A stretch of DNA of 64,000 bases from Oxalobacteraceae bacterium (GCA_027490725.1 JAIXXN010000002.1:90996-154995); one strand, 5' to 3'. Positions 49,010 to 57,926 are shown, counted from the first letter of the stretch. Program-made: numbers and translations. Notes: a model not told the origin generated them from the letters alone.

Positions 49010-49405
49010 TTAGGCCAGACTCATAGCTGTGCTGGATGCGTAACCGGGCTGCTCCAGACTGGGGGTCTGCGCCGCCGCAGCCTCGAGGTCCATACCGAGA
49101 CGCTTGGCGATCTCATTGCAAACGCCCTGGCACATGGCCAGCGTCTTCTGATCTTCAATCCGGTAGAACACTTGCGTGCCCTCTTTACGGCGCGCCAGAA
49201 TTTTGGCGCGATACAGCATATTAATTTGGCGTGAGACATTCGCCTGGGTCGATTCGACGATCGCGACGATCTCGCCTACAGAATGCTCTTCCTTACAGAT
49301 CGCATTGATGATTTTAAGACGTGTCGGTTCACACAGCAGGGAAAAATACGCCGCCAGTTCCTCAAACAATACCTCGCGTTGCTCTTTGCTTAAATTTTCG
49401 TTCAC
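49010..49405 (-). CDS. ArsR-family regulator upstream of the sox genes
   Basis: A 131-aa winged-helix protein (AAYFSLLCEPTRLKIINAICKEEHSVGEIVAIVESTQANVSRQINMLYRAKILARRKEGTQVFYRIED). Four cysteines: LLCEP, AICKEE, MCQGVC. Persulfide-sensing ArsR proteins use a Cys in helix 2 and one in helix 5; the alpha-2 Cys here is shifted by three residues from the BigR/SqrR position. GTG 49405 is preferred because a TATAAT -10 (49440-49445, minus strand) covers the upstream ATG at 49441. It is the likely sox regulator, by position. Confidence 0.8.
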   Translation of the reverse strand: MNENLSKEQREVLFEELAAYFSLLCEPTRLKIINAICKEEHSVGEIVAIVESTQANVSRQINMLYRAKILARRKEGTQVFYRIEDQKTLAMCQGVCNEIAKRLGMDLEAAAAQTPSLEQPGYASSTAMSLA

Positions 49406-49439
49406 GCTCAATGACCTGAATCTCGACCTTGGATAAGGC

Positions 49440-49445
49440 ATTATA
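49440..49445 (-). promoter_or_regulatory. Minus-strand -10 element of the sox-linked arsR-type gene
   Basis: TATAAT on the minus strand, with a weak TTGTCG -35 18 bp upstream. It fixes transcription downstream of the ATG at 49441 and so supports the GTG start at 49405. Confidence 0.45.
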
Positions 49446-49544
49446 GTTTGTAAGTGACGGGACCGACAAAGCCTGAGCGCTCCTCCATTCAGCACCGGGC
49501 CAGGCGAGCAATGCCAACCAGTACCAGAACGGACCGTAGCCGCT

Positions 49545-50285
49545 TCACGCACCCTGCAAGCGCTGCGCGCGCTTGCGCTGGTGTGCGCCCCAGGCCACAT
49601 GGCCAAGCCAGAACACCAGCAACAGCAGAATCAGCAGCGCCGGTACATTGAGCAAGCCGGACTGTCGCAGCCCTTTCGGGAATACCTGCTGCTGACCAAG
49701 GAATAGCGAATTCGCAGCGATGAACAAGGCCACCGTCATGCGCCAGAGGTGGCGGGCCAGACGCGTGGCGCCAGTGACACCGCGCTTCAGGATCAATCTC
49801 AGATCGCCCACCGCAGCCAGACTGCCGATCAGCATAAACATCACAAAGGCCGCAGCCGGCTGACCATCCAGCATGCCGCGCGGGTTTTGCCCGGCCAGCC
49901 AGAAGAAGTAGGCGCCGGCCAGGGTAAGGCTCAGCGAACTCAGTAACAGAGCGTAGTCGAAGCTGCCTATCTGGCCGGGTTGGCGTTTGACGGCCGTCCA
50001 GGAACTCAGGACCAGATAGAAGGTCAGTAGACCGGCCACTACGGAAGCCCGCTCGGGCGTGGGCAAGAACGGCGCTACCGCGGCGCCGATGGCCGACATC
50101 AGCAACATCGCGACGACAAAAACCTGCCCCGCCCGGCGATGCAGCCGGGAGCCCTTGCGCACCACCATGGCCGCAGCGCCCGACAGGAGCCCGACACTGC
50201 CGGCGCCGATATGCAGGTAGAGAATCGCGGCAGCGGCGGCATGCACCAGCGCCGAACTCGCAGGGTCAACGTATAGAACGGTCAT
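49545..50285 (-). CDS. DUF2306-like integral membrane protein
   Basis: A 246-aa protein with about seven hydrophobic helices. LYLHIGAGSVGLLSGAAAMVVRKGSRLHRRAGQVFVVAMLLMSAIGA is typical of DUF2306-like proteins, with paired His residues (LHIG, LHRRAG) that may bind haem or metal. The C-terminus is basic (HQRKRAQRLQGA). It follows the esterase gene by about 40 bp on the same strand. Function unknown. Confidence 0.65.
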   Translation of the reverse strand: MTVLYVDPASSALVHAAAAAILYLHIGAGSVGLLSGAAAMVVRKGSRLHRRAGQVFVVAMLLMSAIGAAVAPFLPTPERASVVAGLLTFYLVLSSWTAVKRQPGQIGSFDYALLLSSLSLTLAGAYFFWLAGQNPRGMLDGQPAAAFVMFMLIGSLAAVGDLRLILKRGVTGATRLARHLWRMTVALFIAANSLFLGQQQVFPKGLRQSGLLNVPALLILLLLVFWLGHVAWGAHQRKRAQRLQGA

Positions 50286-50328
50286 TCAAAGTACTCCTGA
50301 GTGCTGTGGATAGGCTGGCTTGCCGTGT

Positions 50329-51312
50329 TTATTTCGACTGACGGGCAAAGAAATCCCAGATCATGGCCGGCCCATTCGGCGCCATGGGGGACGGCCCTAA
50401 CAGTCGTGGGCGGCGGGCGTAGGGCTGGGGTAAGCCATGTCCGCCGCCGTGTATGGTCACCAGTTCGACCTCGGCCCTGGCCTCGCCGGGGAGCCAGCGC
50501 GTGTGCTCGACGCTTACGCCCTCGGCAACGGCGTTCAAGCTGGTCTGCGGCTGACCGGTCAGGTGCGCCCAATCGGCCAGATACTGCGCCGATGCGCCCG
50601 AAGAAATGATCGGACCGCCTTTGTAGAATAGCCCCAGCAGATTGATCTCGCCGCCGGCATACGGCACCAGCGGATCTTCGGTGCCATTCATAATCATTAC
50701 CGAAGTGGCCTGCGATGCCGGTTTGCATAGAAAATTCTGCGGGGCCGGAATGTTGGCCACCACGGCGGCAACCGCGCGGTAGCGCCCCGGCTGCTCCAGT
50801 GCCAGACGCAATGCCATGGATCCGCCACTCGACACCCCGCTTGCAAAGACGCGCGACGCATCGAGCTTGAACTCGCCGACCAGTTGATCGACCATGGCGG
50901 CCAGATAGGCGGCGTCGTCGGCTTTGATGCCGTCCAGCGCCTTGTCACCAATGATGCTGCAGTCGTTCCAGTCGGCGCCGTAGGATTTGGGGTAAGCCAG
51001 CGCAAAGCCATGCTGATCGGCAAGGCGCTCGAACGCATAACCTGTCTCCTTGCGGATGGCCTGCGGTCCCTCGCCCGAACCGTGCATCACCAGTACCAGC
51101 GGCGCGCCGCGCGGCAAATCCTTGGGGATATAAGTGCGGTAGCTACGCTTTAGCCCTGCGACTTCGATGCTCGCCTTGCCGAGCGTGCCGGAAAGTTGCG
51201 GACGCTCAGGCTCAGGCGTGTAGATGAAGTAGCCCAGCAGGACGGCGAACAAGCCCGCCAGACTGAGCAGACCTAGGAGTCCCAGTTTCAGAAAACGCAT
51301 GATTTTTTTCAT
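50329..51312 (-). CDS. PHB-depolymerase/LpqC-type esterase
   Basis: A 327-aa alpha/beta hydrolase anchored by an N-terminal helix (LGLLGLLSLAGLFAVLLGYFIYT). Family blocks: PLVLVMHGSGEGPQAIRKETGYAFERLADQHGFALAYP (oxyanion loop), SRVFASGVSSGGSMALRLAL (nucleophile GVSSGG), GTEDPLVPYAGG (acid) and IHGGGHGLP (His). Such enzymes hydrolyse polyhydroxybutyrate oligomers, feruloyl or other esters. It is divergent from the TPR gene at 51625. Confidence 0.85.
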   Translation of the reverse strand: MKKIMRFLKLGLLGLLSLAGLFAVLLGYFIYTPEPERPQLSGTLGKASIEVAGLKRSYRTYIPKDLPRGAPLVLVMHGSGEGPQAIRKETGYAFERLADQHGFALAYPKSYGADWNDCSIIGDKALDGIKADDAAYLAAMVDQLVGEFKLDASRVFASGVSSGGSMALRLALEQPGRYRAVAAVVANIPAPQNFLCKPASQATSVMIMNGTEDPLVPYAGGEINLLGLFYKGGPIISSGASAQYLADWAHLTGQPQTSLNAVAEGVSVEHTRWLPGEARAEVELVTIHGGGHGLPQPYARRPRLLGPSPMAPNGPAMIWDFFARQSK

Positions 51313-51624
51313 GGCAGTGGCTACGCTCGTATCGAAAGTTGCACCTTACCAGCTTGCGGGGCCGGCAACACAATACAGTGGATAGCCCACGCCAATGGCA
51401 TGACCAGTGACGGTCTGGCGCGATGAGTGACGCTGGCGCCCGACTTTCGGGGTACAGCGTGGTTGGCAGCGCACTAGCGTCGCTGAGGAGCACGCTGGCG
51501 TGACTCGTCGCAATCTGTTTCTGCGGGACGGCAAGCTGGCGCACACTTGCCCTGTCTTTTACACATATGAACAACCCAGCCGCTTTTGCGCCACCTCAAC
51601 CAGCCCTGATCCGAGAACTCCCTC
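51313..51624. other. Divergent intergenic region without a visible gene
   Basis: About 310 bp between the esterase and TPR genes. Small open frames here overlap known genes in other frames and have no family resemblance. No convincing promoter, hairpin or repeat was found. Confidence 0.4.
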
Positions 51625-52659
51625 ATGACTATCCCCTTCCTGCCCGTTCGCGGCAGCCGCTCCCTGTTCAACACCATGGCCGCCCTGACATTACTGGGTA
51701 CGCTAGGCACGGCCCATGCCGCCATGTTCAAAGATCCACAGCTGGAGTCGCTGCAGGACGCGGCTAAATATAGCGAGCTGGAGCAACTTGCCCAGACGCG
51801 CTTACGCCTCAATCCCGGCGATGCCGAATCCAGCGCTGCTCTGTCGCTGGCACTCACTCTTGTCGACACCAGCGATGCCAAACGGCTCGAGGCCGGTGCC
51901 CGACAAGCCAGGCTGTGCGTTGAGCAGCACGCCCTGGTGGCGGCCTGCCACGTGGCCGCGGCCCAGAATCTGGGGATGCAGATGCTGAATATGGGAATGG
52001 CCAAGGCCATGCGCAGTGCGGGGACTTTAAAGGAGACCTGGATCCGCGCACTGGAGCTGGATCCGGGCAGCTTTACGGCCCGGGTGCAGTTGGCCAAGCT
52101 GTATGTCACGCTGCCCGGCATGATGGGTGGCAGCATTTCAAAGGCCAAAGATCTGGAGGCCGCCGTACGCAGCAGCCAGCCCGAGACGGCACGCATCATC
52201 CGCGTCTTCATTGCCGCCGAGGACAAGAAATGGGCGGAGATGGAGAGCGAGTTGCTGGCACTGAAGCCGGCCAAGGATGGCGCCATGCGCAGCGAGGTGC
52301 GCGAAGCGAGCCAGCAGCTGGCGAAGGTATATCTGAAGGACAGCAAGGATCTGGCCAAAGCCAGAAGTCTCTACGAGCGCCTGCAGCGCGATCAGCCTAC
52401 GTCGGCGATTGGCTTCTATGGCATGAGCCGGGTCTGCGCCGCACAGGGCCAAACGGACGAAACGATTCGTTATCTGGAGCGAGCCCGTGCACTGAGCGAC
52501 GCCGACGACTACCCGATCGACCACCGGCTGGGCGATGCCTATCTGGTCAAGGGGGACAAAGTGCAGGCCAGAGCAGCTTATGAGCGCTTCCTCGCCAGCA
52601 AACGCGCCAATCCCGCCAATCTGGACAGCGCTCGCAAGAGCCTGAATCAAATCAACTAG
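51625..52659 (+). CDS. Exported TPR protein
   Basis: A 344-aa protein with a signal peptide (NTMAALTLLGTLGTAHAA) and TPR-like repeats across the rest (for example AARQ..LEQHALVAACHVAAAQNLGMQMLN, YLKDSKDLAKARSLYERLQRDQPTSAIGFYGMSRVCAAQGQTDETIRYLERARALSD, AYLVKGDKVQARAAYERFLASK). It is probably a periplasmic scaffold. It is followed 10 bp later by a small membrane protein gene. Partner unknown. Confidence 0.75.
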   Translation: MTIPFLPVRGSRSLFNTMAALTLLGTLGTAHAAMFKDPQLESLQDAAKYSELEQLAQTRLRLNPGDAESSAALSLALTLVDTSDAKRLEAGARQARLCVEQHALVAACHVAAAQNLGMQMLNMGMAKAMRSAGTLKETWIRALELDPGSFTARVQLAKLYVTLPGMMGGSISKAKDLEAAVRSSQPETARIIRVFIAAEDKKWAEMESELLALKPAKDGAMRSEVREASQQLAKVYLKDSKDLAKARSLYERLQRDQPTSAIGFYGMSRVCAAQGQTDETIRYLERARALSDADDYPIDHRLGDAYLVKGDKVQARAAYERFLASKRANPANLDSARKSLNQIN

Positions 52660-52669
52660 GAAGCTCACC

Positions 52670-53134
52670 ATGCAAACCGATCACTCCTTCTCTCAAGCAC
52701 CTGCACCAAGCCCATTCACGATGAGCGACCATGCGGTCCCCCTGTGGCGCCTATACCTGTTGCGCGCAATGTACTTACTCGTTGCGGTGGGGCTGGCACT
52801 GTCATTCTGGCCGGCGCTGCTGCAGCACAGCGACCTCTGGGCGCAGCGCCGCGGCGAGATGGCGGCCATGCTGGTGGGCTTATCATTTTTGTGCGCGTGG
52901 GGCTTGCGCTACCCGCTGCAAATGCTGCCATTACTGATCTTCGAACTGGTCTGGAAGACCGTGTGGATTGTGGCGTTTGCCTATCCCCTGTGGCAGCGCG
53001 GGGCCATGACGCCGGGTGTCGAGGAGTCCTTCTACGCCTGTCTGGCCGGTGTCGTGATCACGCCGCTGGTCCTGCCATGGCGTTATATCGCGCACCACTA
53101 TTTCAGCAAACCGGGCCAGCGCTGGCGCAGTTGA
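52670..53134 (+). CDS. Four-helix membrane protein of unknown function
   Basis: A 154-aa protein with about four hydrophobic helices (LLRAMYLLVAVGLALSFWPALL, EMAAMLVGLSFLCAWGLRY, MLPLLIFELVWKTVWIVAFAYPLW, FYACLAGVVITPLVLPWRYIAHHYF). The family is not recognised. It lies between the TPR gene and the histidine kinase and may be part of that operon. Confidence 0.65.
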   Translation: MQTDHSFSQAPAPSPFTMSDHAVPLWRLYLLRAMYLLVAVGLALSFWPALLQHSDLWAQRRGEMAAMLVGLSFLCAWGLRYPLQMLPLLIFELVWKTVWIVAFAYPLWQRGAMTPGVEESFYACLAGVVITPLVLPWRYIAHHYFSKPGQRWRS

Positions 53135-53193
53135 GTAAGCCTGGACATTCCCGCCCTGTTCTCACGTCGCATGTATCGGAGTATCCTGTCGCC

Positions 53194-54288
53194 ATGCTAT
53201 CTATTACCATCCCTAGAGTCGCTGCGCTGGCGCGGTCTTTCCGCTGGCAGACCATGTTTACCTGGCGGCGCCTGTGCACGGTCGCCATCATCTGCGCCGT
53301 GCTATATGGCTTGCTGAGCCTCACCTATGATACGCACGACTTCCGATTGCCTCTCAGAGTGTTTTGCACAGGCCTGGTAGTGCTGCTGGCCTTTGGCCTG
53401 CTCGAGCAGTGGCCACGCCGGCTGCCCAGCTGGTTGGCGCGCTGGGTACTGCAGGTGCTTGCGGTGGGCTTGCTGGTACCCATCACGGTCTTCCTGTTCT
53501 ACAAACTGGGCACTGCCAAAGGTGCGCCGGAATTCTGGGACGAACCGAAACGCATGACGGGTTTCATGCTGATGACGTTTTTAGGTGCGCTGGTGGCCCC
53601 CTGGACGGCACTGACCGCTTTGTTGCGTCAGCGCGAAGCCAAGGTGGAGAAACAGGCCATCGAATTCGAGCTAGAGCGCACCGAGATGGCCCGTCAGGCA
53701 CTGGATGCCCAGATGCGTTTGCTGACCGCCCAGGCGCAGCCACATTTCCTGTTCAACACGCTGGCCAATGTCCAGGCGCTGGTCGAGGCAGGCTCGCCAC
53801 GTGCGCCGCGGCTCCTGCAAACCCTGACAGAATATTTGCGGGCAGCTGTGCCGCGTCTGGATGGCTCGGCCAACACCCTGAGTCAGGAGCTGGAGCTGGT
53901 GCGCGCCTATCTGGAATTGATGCAAATGCGCATGCCCGACCGCCTGTCCTTCGATCTGCAGATTGGCGCCGGCGTCCACCTGTTGCGCTGCCCGCCGATG
54001 ACGCTGCTGACACTGGTCGAAAATGCCGTCCAGCACGGCATCGATCCCAGCGAAGAAGGCGGTGCCATCCTCGTGCGGGCCGATCTGCTGGGCGACGGGC
54101 GCTGCCGCCTGAGTGTCAGCGACACCGGTGTCGGCCTGCAGGCGACCGGACGCGGCCTGGGCACCGGGCTAGCAGCGCTGCGCACCCGTCTGCACTGGGC
54201 CTATGGCGCCAGCGCGACGCTGGACTTGAGCGAAGTGGAGCCCCATGGCGTGCAAGCCGTGATTGAATTTACTATACAGCCGACATGA
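53194..54288 (+). CDS. LytS-type sensor histidine kinase
   Basis: A 364-aa kinase with about four N-terminal membrane helices (to about residue 140), a coiled coil (REAKVEKQAIEFELERTEMARQALDAQM) and a His_kinase/HATPase core: QAQPHFLFNTLANVQALVE (phospho-His), LVENAVQHGIDPSE (N box), and GTGLAALRTRLHW. The ATG is at 53194; the long upstream frame overlaps the membrane-protein gene. It is coupled to the LytTR regulator (ATGA overlap). Ligand unknown. Confidence 0.9.
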   Translation: MLSITIPRVAALARSFRWQTMFTWRRLCTVAIICAVLYGLLSLTYDTHDFRLPLRVFCTGLVVLLAFGLLEQWPRRLPSWLARWVLQVLAVGLLVPITVFLFYKLGTAKGAPEFWDEPKRMTGFMLMTFLGALVAPWTALTALLRQREAKVEKQAIEFELERTEMARQALDAQMRLLTAQAQPHFLFNTLANVQALVEAGSPRAPRLLQTLTEYLRAAVPRLDGSANTLSQELELVRAYLELMQMRMPDRLSFDLQIGAGVHLLRCPPMTLLTLVENAVQHGIDPSEEGGAILVRADLLGDGRCRLSVSDTGVGLQATGRGLGTGLAALRTRLHWAYGASATLDLSEVEPHGVQAVIEFTIQPT

Positions 54289-55067
54289 CCCTCACCGCCC
54301 CTATCACGGCCCTGATTGCCGACGACGAACCGTTGCTGCGCGAGATACTCGAGGCGCGTCTGGCTGCCGCCTGGCCCGAACTGACCATCGTCGCGCAGGC
54401 GCGCAATGGCCGGCAAGCCATCGAATTGTTCGAGCAGCATCAGCCGACGATCTGCTTTCTGGACGTGCACATGCCTGGTCTCAGCGGAATCGAGGTGGCG
54501 CGCCAGATAGGCCGGCGTTCGCATCTGGTGTTTGTGACCGCTTTTGGCGAGTACGCGCTGGATGCATTCGAGCATGGCGTGCTGGACTACCTCGTCAAGC
54601 CGGTCACCGCTGCACGTCTGGCCGAGACGGTGGCCCGGCTGAAGGCCCGCCTGCAAACGGCACAGCCAGCCGTGCATACCGAAGCCCTGCTGGCGCAACT
54701 GGCGGAGCGACTCAAGCTCGACCAGCCGGAGCCGCTGGGCTGGGTGCGCGCCACCGTGGGTGGTTCGCTGCGCATGATCGCGGTGGATGACATCGACTTC
54801 CTCAAGAGCGACACCAAGTACACGCTGGTGGCCTACCGCGACGAAGGTCAGGCTGCCGAGGCGCTGATACGGATGTCGATCAAGGAACTGATCGCGCAAC
54901 TCAATCCCAAGCACTTTGCTCAGGTGCATCGCTCGGTGGTCGTCAATCTGCGTTCGATCCGCCGCGTCACACGTGGCGAGAACGAGACCGCCGATATCGA
55001 GCTCAAAGGCCGTAGCGAGCGGCTCCCGGTGAGTCGCAGCTATTTGCAGGTTTTCAAAGAGATGTAG
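54285..55067 (+). CDS. LytTR-family response regulator
   Basis: A 260-aa regulator: receiver domain (LIADDEP, FLDVHMPGLSG with phospho-Asp, VFVTAFGEYALDAFEHGVLDYLVKPV) and a C-terminal LytTR DNA-binding domain (IDFLKSDTKYTLVAYRDEG, PKHFAQVHRSVVVNLRSIRRV, ERLPVSRSYLQVFKEM). Partner of the LytS-like kinase. It ends 85 bp before the tRNA-Cys fragment that bounds the island. Confidence 0.93.
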   Translation: MTLTAPITALIADDEPLLREILEARLAAAWPELTIVAQARNGRQAIELFEQHQPTICFLDVHMPGLSGIEVARQIGRRSHLVFVTAFGEYALDAFEHGVLDYLVKPVTAARLAETVARLKARLQTAQPAVHTEALLAQLAERLKLDQPEPLGWVRATVGGSLRMIAVDDIDFLKSDTKYTLVAYRDEGQAAEALIRMSIKELIAQLNPKHFAQVHRSVVVNLRSIRRVTRGENETADIELKGRSERLPVSRSYLQVFKEM

Positions 55068-55108
55068 TGCAGCGCCCACCGCTGAATGCGGGGGCCAGAA
55101 CGACAAAA

Positions 55109-55126
55109 GCCCGCATCGTTGCGGGC
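55109..55126 (+). terminator. Hairpin after the LytTR gene
   Basis: GCCCGCA-TCGT-TGCGGGC is a perfect 7-bp stem with a 4-base loop, preceded by AAAA. There is no strong T tract after it, so termination in the forward direction may be partial; it could also act for minus-strand transcripts, where the A run becomes T's. Confidence 0.5.
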
Positions 55127-55151
55127 TCAGTCAGTATTCACAGCAGTGTTC

Positions 55152-55199
55152 TGGAGGCGAGGATCGGAGTCGAACCGACCTAGACGGCTTTGCAGGCCG
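55152..55199 (-). repeat. tRNA-Cys 3' fragment, left attachment site of the island
   Basis: These 48 bp are identical to the 3' part of the intact tRNA-Cys at 63731-63778, beginning exactly at the complement of the CCA end and extending through the anticodon stem-loop. The sequence diverges at the next base. Tyrosine integrases commonly use tRNA 3' ends as attB, so this is read as attL of an integrated element. Confidence 0.82.
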
Positions 55200-55410
55200 T
55201 CTACCCCTAGCAGAATCAATAACTTAACTTGCCACCGCATTTTTTACCGCTTTCGGCCCACAATTTGCGCATTTTCGGGGTCCCGCAACTGATCAAAACA
55301 CAACAAATTCTACGACTTTAGAGTAATTGAGGAGCGCGGAATGAATCGCCACGAGTTCTGTAGACACTTCTGAGCCATAATTATGGGCAAAATGATCCGC
55401 TTGGATTTGA
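55200..55410. other. Island sequence before the IS, no gene seen
   Basis: About 210 AT-richer bases between the attachment site and the IS left end. No open frame with family resemblance is visible. A 66-residue frame running through the tRNA fragment is an artefact. Confidence 0.4.
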
Positions 55411-55440
55411 TGGACACTTTGTTGCCGAGAATTCGGTCGG

Positions 55441-56289
55441 TCAATGGCCTATTTCAGGTCCTCCAGAAAGCGCACTCCGAGCGAAAGCAGCCGGGGTTTG
55501 GTCTTTGAGAGCCATGTGAGGCCGAATCTCATTGTAGTCCACGCGCCATGCCTCCACAATGGCCTGAACCTCGGCCAACGAGGTGAACCAGTGGACGTTG
55601 AGGCATTCATCACGCAGCGATCCGTTAAACGTCTCGATGAAACAGTTGTCGGTCGGCTTTCCCGGCCGGCTGAAATCGATCTTGGTGTGGTGGTGGTAAG
55701 CCCAGAGATCCAGCATTTGCCCGGAAAATTCGCTGCCGTTGTCGACGAACAGGCATTTCGGCGCCGTCCGTTTTGCAATGATGCGGTTCAGTGCCGCCAC
55801 GACATCCTCACCACGCAGACGATGACCGGCGACATTGGCCAAGGACTCCCGGCTGTAGATATCGATGATCGTTAGCAGCCGTATCTTGGTTCCATCGGCG
55901 AGTTGGTCCGCCACAAAATCCATGCTCCACGCGTCGTTTGCCTGACGGGGCTGCATGCGAGCCGCGCGGGCGACGGCACTCTTGCGTCGCTTTTTACGCC
56001 AAGCACGCAACTGCAGCTGCTCCAGGCAATACCACCGATAAGTCTGGCTGATACCCAGCTGAAAGCCTTCACGCTTGAGCAGCACATGCAACCGCCGATA
56101 GCCCCAGCGCACGCGCACCTGAGCCAGCTCGCGCAAACGTTGTCGCAGCGCTAGCTTGGGATCCTTCTTGCTCGCTAGATACTGTGTGCTCCGCACTTGC
56201 TTGATCAGACGACAGGCCCGCGCCAGATTCAATCCATAGTGGTCGATAATGTAATCGACCACCTCAAGTTTCAGCGCGGGCCGCCCCAC
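55441..56289 (-). CDS. IS3-family transposase OrfB (DDE integrase)
   Basis: A 282-aa transposase with an N-terminal HTH_21-like region (RWGYRRLHVLLKREG) and the rve DDE core: AWSMDFVADQLADGTKIRLLTIIDIYSRE (D), LFVDNGSEFSGQ (D) and FIETFNGSLRDECLN (E). It probably functions only as an OrfAB fusion made by -1 frameshifting at A-AAA-AAG (56289-56295, minus strand). GTG 56289 is the nominal start. Confidence 0.9.
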   Translation of the reverse strand: MGRPALKLEVVDYIIDHYGLNLARACRLIKQVRSTQYLASKKDPKLALRQRLRELAQVRVRWGYRRLHVLLKREGFQLGISQTYRWYCLEQLQLRAWRKKRRKSAVARAARMQPRQANDAWSMDFVADQLADGTKIRLLTIIDIYSRESLANVAGHRLRGEDVVAALNRIIAKRTAPKCLFVDNGSEFSGQMLDLWAYHHHTKIDFSRPGKPTDNCFIETFNGSLRDECLNVHWFTSLAEVQAIVEAWRVDYNEIRPHMALKDQTPAAFARSALSGGPEIGH

Positions 56290-56549
56290 TTTTTTGACGC
56301 GACGTCCTGCAATATCGCCTTGTCCAGACTCAGTTCGGCCACCAGCTTCTTCAGCCGCGAGTTCTCGTCCTGCAGAATCTTAAGCTCTCGTACGCCTTCG
56401 GATTGCATGCCGCCGTACTGCTTCTTCCAGCGATAAAAAGTCTGCTCAGAAATGCCAAGTTGCCGGACAATATCGCCGACCGCCATGCCCAGCTCGGCCT
56501 GCTTTAAGACGGATACAATTTGTTCCGCCGGAAAATGTTTGCGCTTCAT
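56271..56549 (-). CDS. IS3-family transposase OrfA
   Basis: A 92-aa HTH protein (HFPAEQIVSVLKQAELGMAVGDIVRQLGISEQTFYRWKKQYGGM) with a leucine-zipper helix (LKILQDENSRLKKLVAELSLDKAILQD). GGAGGG precedes ATG 56549. The slippery A-AAA-AAG sequence near its end and the 19-bp overlap with OrfB fit programmed -1 frameshifting. The far upstream ATG at 56567 is not favoured. Confidence 0.9.
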   Translation of the reverse strand: MKRKHFPAEQIVSVLKQAELGMAVGDIVRQLGISEQTFYRWKKQYGGMQSEGVRELKILQDENSRLKKLVAELSLDKAILQDVASKKWGGPR

Positions 56550-56711
56550 GGTCAAGCCCTCCCACACAGGAATTATTGACCGAAAACTCGCGCCCGAATG
56601 TGTCTAATTTTGCCAATGCAGATCATTGTTGCCGAGATCGACGAATTTAATGCAATAAAGTGTTGAGACCGACGCTAGCGTTAGCATCGTCATTCGTATT
56701 TGTGCTTCGAA

Positions 56712-57926
56712 CTACTCACGCCGCAATGCTTCGATAGGATCCATACGCGCAGCGCGTCGCGCCGGAAAATAGCCAAAGATGGCGCCGATGGCAGCGGAAA
56801 ACAAGAAAGACAGCAAATTGATTGCGGTGTCGAACTCATAGGGAACTTTCATCAACAGAGACAGTCCGTACGAGGCGATGGTCGCGATGACGATGCCAGA
56901 GAGTCCCCCCAACGCCGACAAGACCACCGCCTCGATCAAAAATTGCAGAAGTACCTCATTTTCTAGCGCGCCAACAGCGAGTCTCAAGCCGATTTCTCTG
57001 GTTCGCTCCGTCACACTCACCAACATGATATTCATGATGCCAATGCCGCCAACCAACAGGCTCACTGCGGCGACTGCGCCGAGTAGCGTGGTCAGTACCT
57101 GCGTGGTGCCGGACAAGGTGTCAGCCAACTGTTGGGTATCAAAAATATTGAAATTGTCGTCGTCGTTATCGCCCAGTTTGCGCCGCTCGCGCAGCAATTG
57201 CCGTAGGCTGGCTTTGAGTGGCGCGCTGTCGCTGCCTTCATCCATGGATACCAGCAGAGTGCCAACCTTGCTGGTGCCAGTAACGCGGCGTTGCAACGTC
57301 GCCAGCGGCAGCACAACCACGTCGTCCTGGTCGCCCATGCCGCCCTGCCCCTTAGCGTCTAGGATGCCGATGATGACACACGAGAACTGTTTGATCCGCA
57401 GCGGTTCGCCCAGTCCGGTCAGACCTGCGGTACCACCATAAATCTCACGCCGCACGGTCTCACCGACCACGCATACGGCTGAGCCAGACAGTTGTTCATC
57501 CGCCGCGAAAATGCGCCCTTGGGCCAGCCGCCAGTTGCCCGAAGCGAACCAGTCATTGTTGCTGCCGGTGACCGTTGTTGCCCAATTGCGGCCGTTTGCA
57601 ACGACCGTCACGCTGGTGCTGCCTTGTGGCGCCACAGTGGCTACACCACCTATCTGGGCGCCGATGGCATCGGCATCTGCAGCGGTGAACTGTGGTACTC
57701 CGCCGCTGTGTCCGCCGCCGAAGCCGCGCTGGCCCGGGCGGATCATTAATAGATTGGTGCCTAAGCTGGAGATCTGTATCTGTATGGCGCGCGTAGCACC
57801 GTTCCCTAGGGTGACCATCGTGATCACTGCGCTCACGCCGATGACGATCCCCAGTATCGTTAGGAACGAACGCAGCGCGTTACGCTGGACTGAGCGCAAC
57901 GCCAAGAAAAATATGCTCAGCAACAT
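56712..57926 (-). CDS. MacB-type ABC transporter permease
   Basis: A 404-aa permease: N-terminal helix (LRSVQRNALRSFLTILGIVIGVSAVITMVTLGNGA), a large periplasmic MacB domain, then three FtsX-type helices (SLLVGGIGIMNIMLVSVTERTREIGLRLAVGA and GAIFGYFPARRAARMDPIEALRRE). The ATPase is a separate gene with which its ATG overlaps by one base. The order is OMF - adaptor - ATPase - permease, all minus strand. Substrate unknown (macrolide, peptide or other). Lies on the tRNA-Cys island. Confidence 0.9.
   Translation of the reverse strand: MLLSIFFLALRSVQRNALRSFLTILGIVIGVSAVITMVTLGNGATRAIQIQISSLGTNLLMIRPGQRGFGGGHSGGVPQFTAADADAIGAQIGGVATVAPQGSTSVTVVANGRNWATTVTGSNNDWFASGNWRLAQGRIFAADEQLSGSAVCVVGETVRREIYGGTAGLTGLGEPLRIKQFSCVIIGILDAKGQGGMGDQDDVVVLPLATLQRRVTGTSKVGTLLVSMDEGSDSAPLKASLRQLLRERRKLGDNDDDNFNIFDTQQLADTLSGTTQVLTTLLGAVAAVSLLVGGIGIMNIMLVSVTERTREIGLRLAVGALENEVLLQFLIEAVVLSALGGLSGIVIATIASYGLSLLMKVPYEFDTAINLLSFLFSAAIGAIFGYFPARRAARMDPIEALRRE

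Larger units (their letters stand above)
55411..56606 (-). mobile_element. IS3-family insertion sequence (about 1.2 kb)
   Basis: Two overlapping transposase frames on the minus strand, with imperfect terminal inverted repeats: TGGACACTTTGTTGCC at the left (55411) and TAGACACATTCGGGCG read inward from the right (56606), both continuing to a TTCGGTC-like block. A length of about 1196 bp is typical of IS3 elements. The flanking target duplication is not clear, so the ends are approximate. Confidence 0.72.

Noticed and set aside
52744..53193. Upstream extension of the LytS-like kinase
   Set aside because: This part overlaps the small membrane protein in another frame and has no kinase features.
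55086..55292. Open frame across the tRNA-Cys fragment
   Set aside because: It reads GSESNRPRRLCRP through the tRNA segment, a well-known translation artefact of tRNA sequence, and has no ribosome site.
55419..56637. 12-bp TTGTTGCCGAGA at 55419 and 56626 as an IS target duplication
   Set aside because: One copy lies inside the IS left end and the other 20 bp outside the right end; too long and misplaced for an IS3 duplication.
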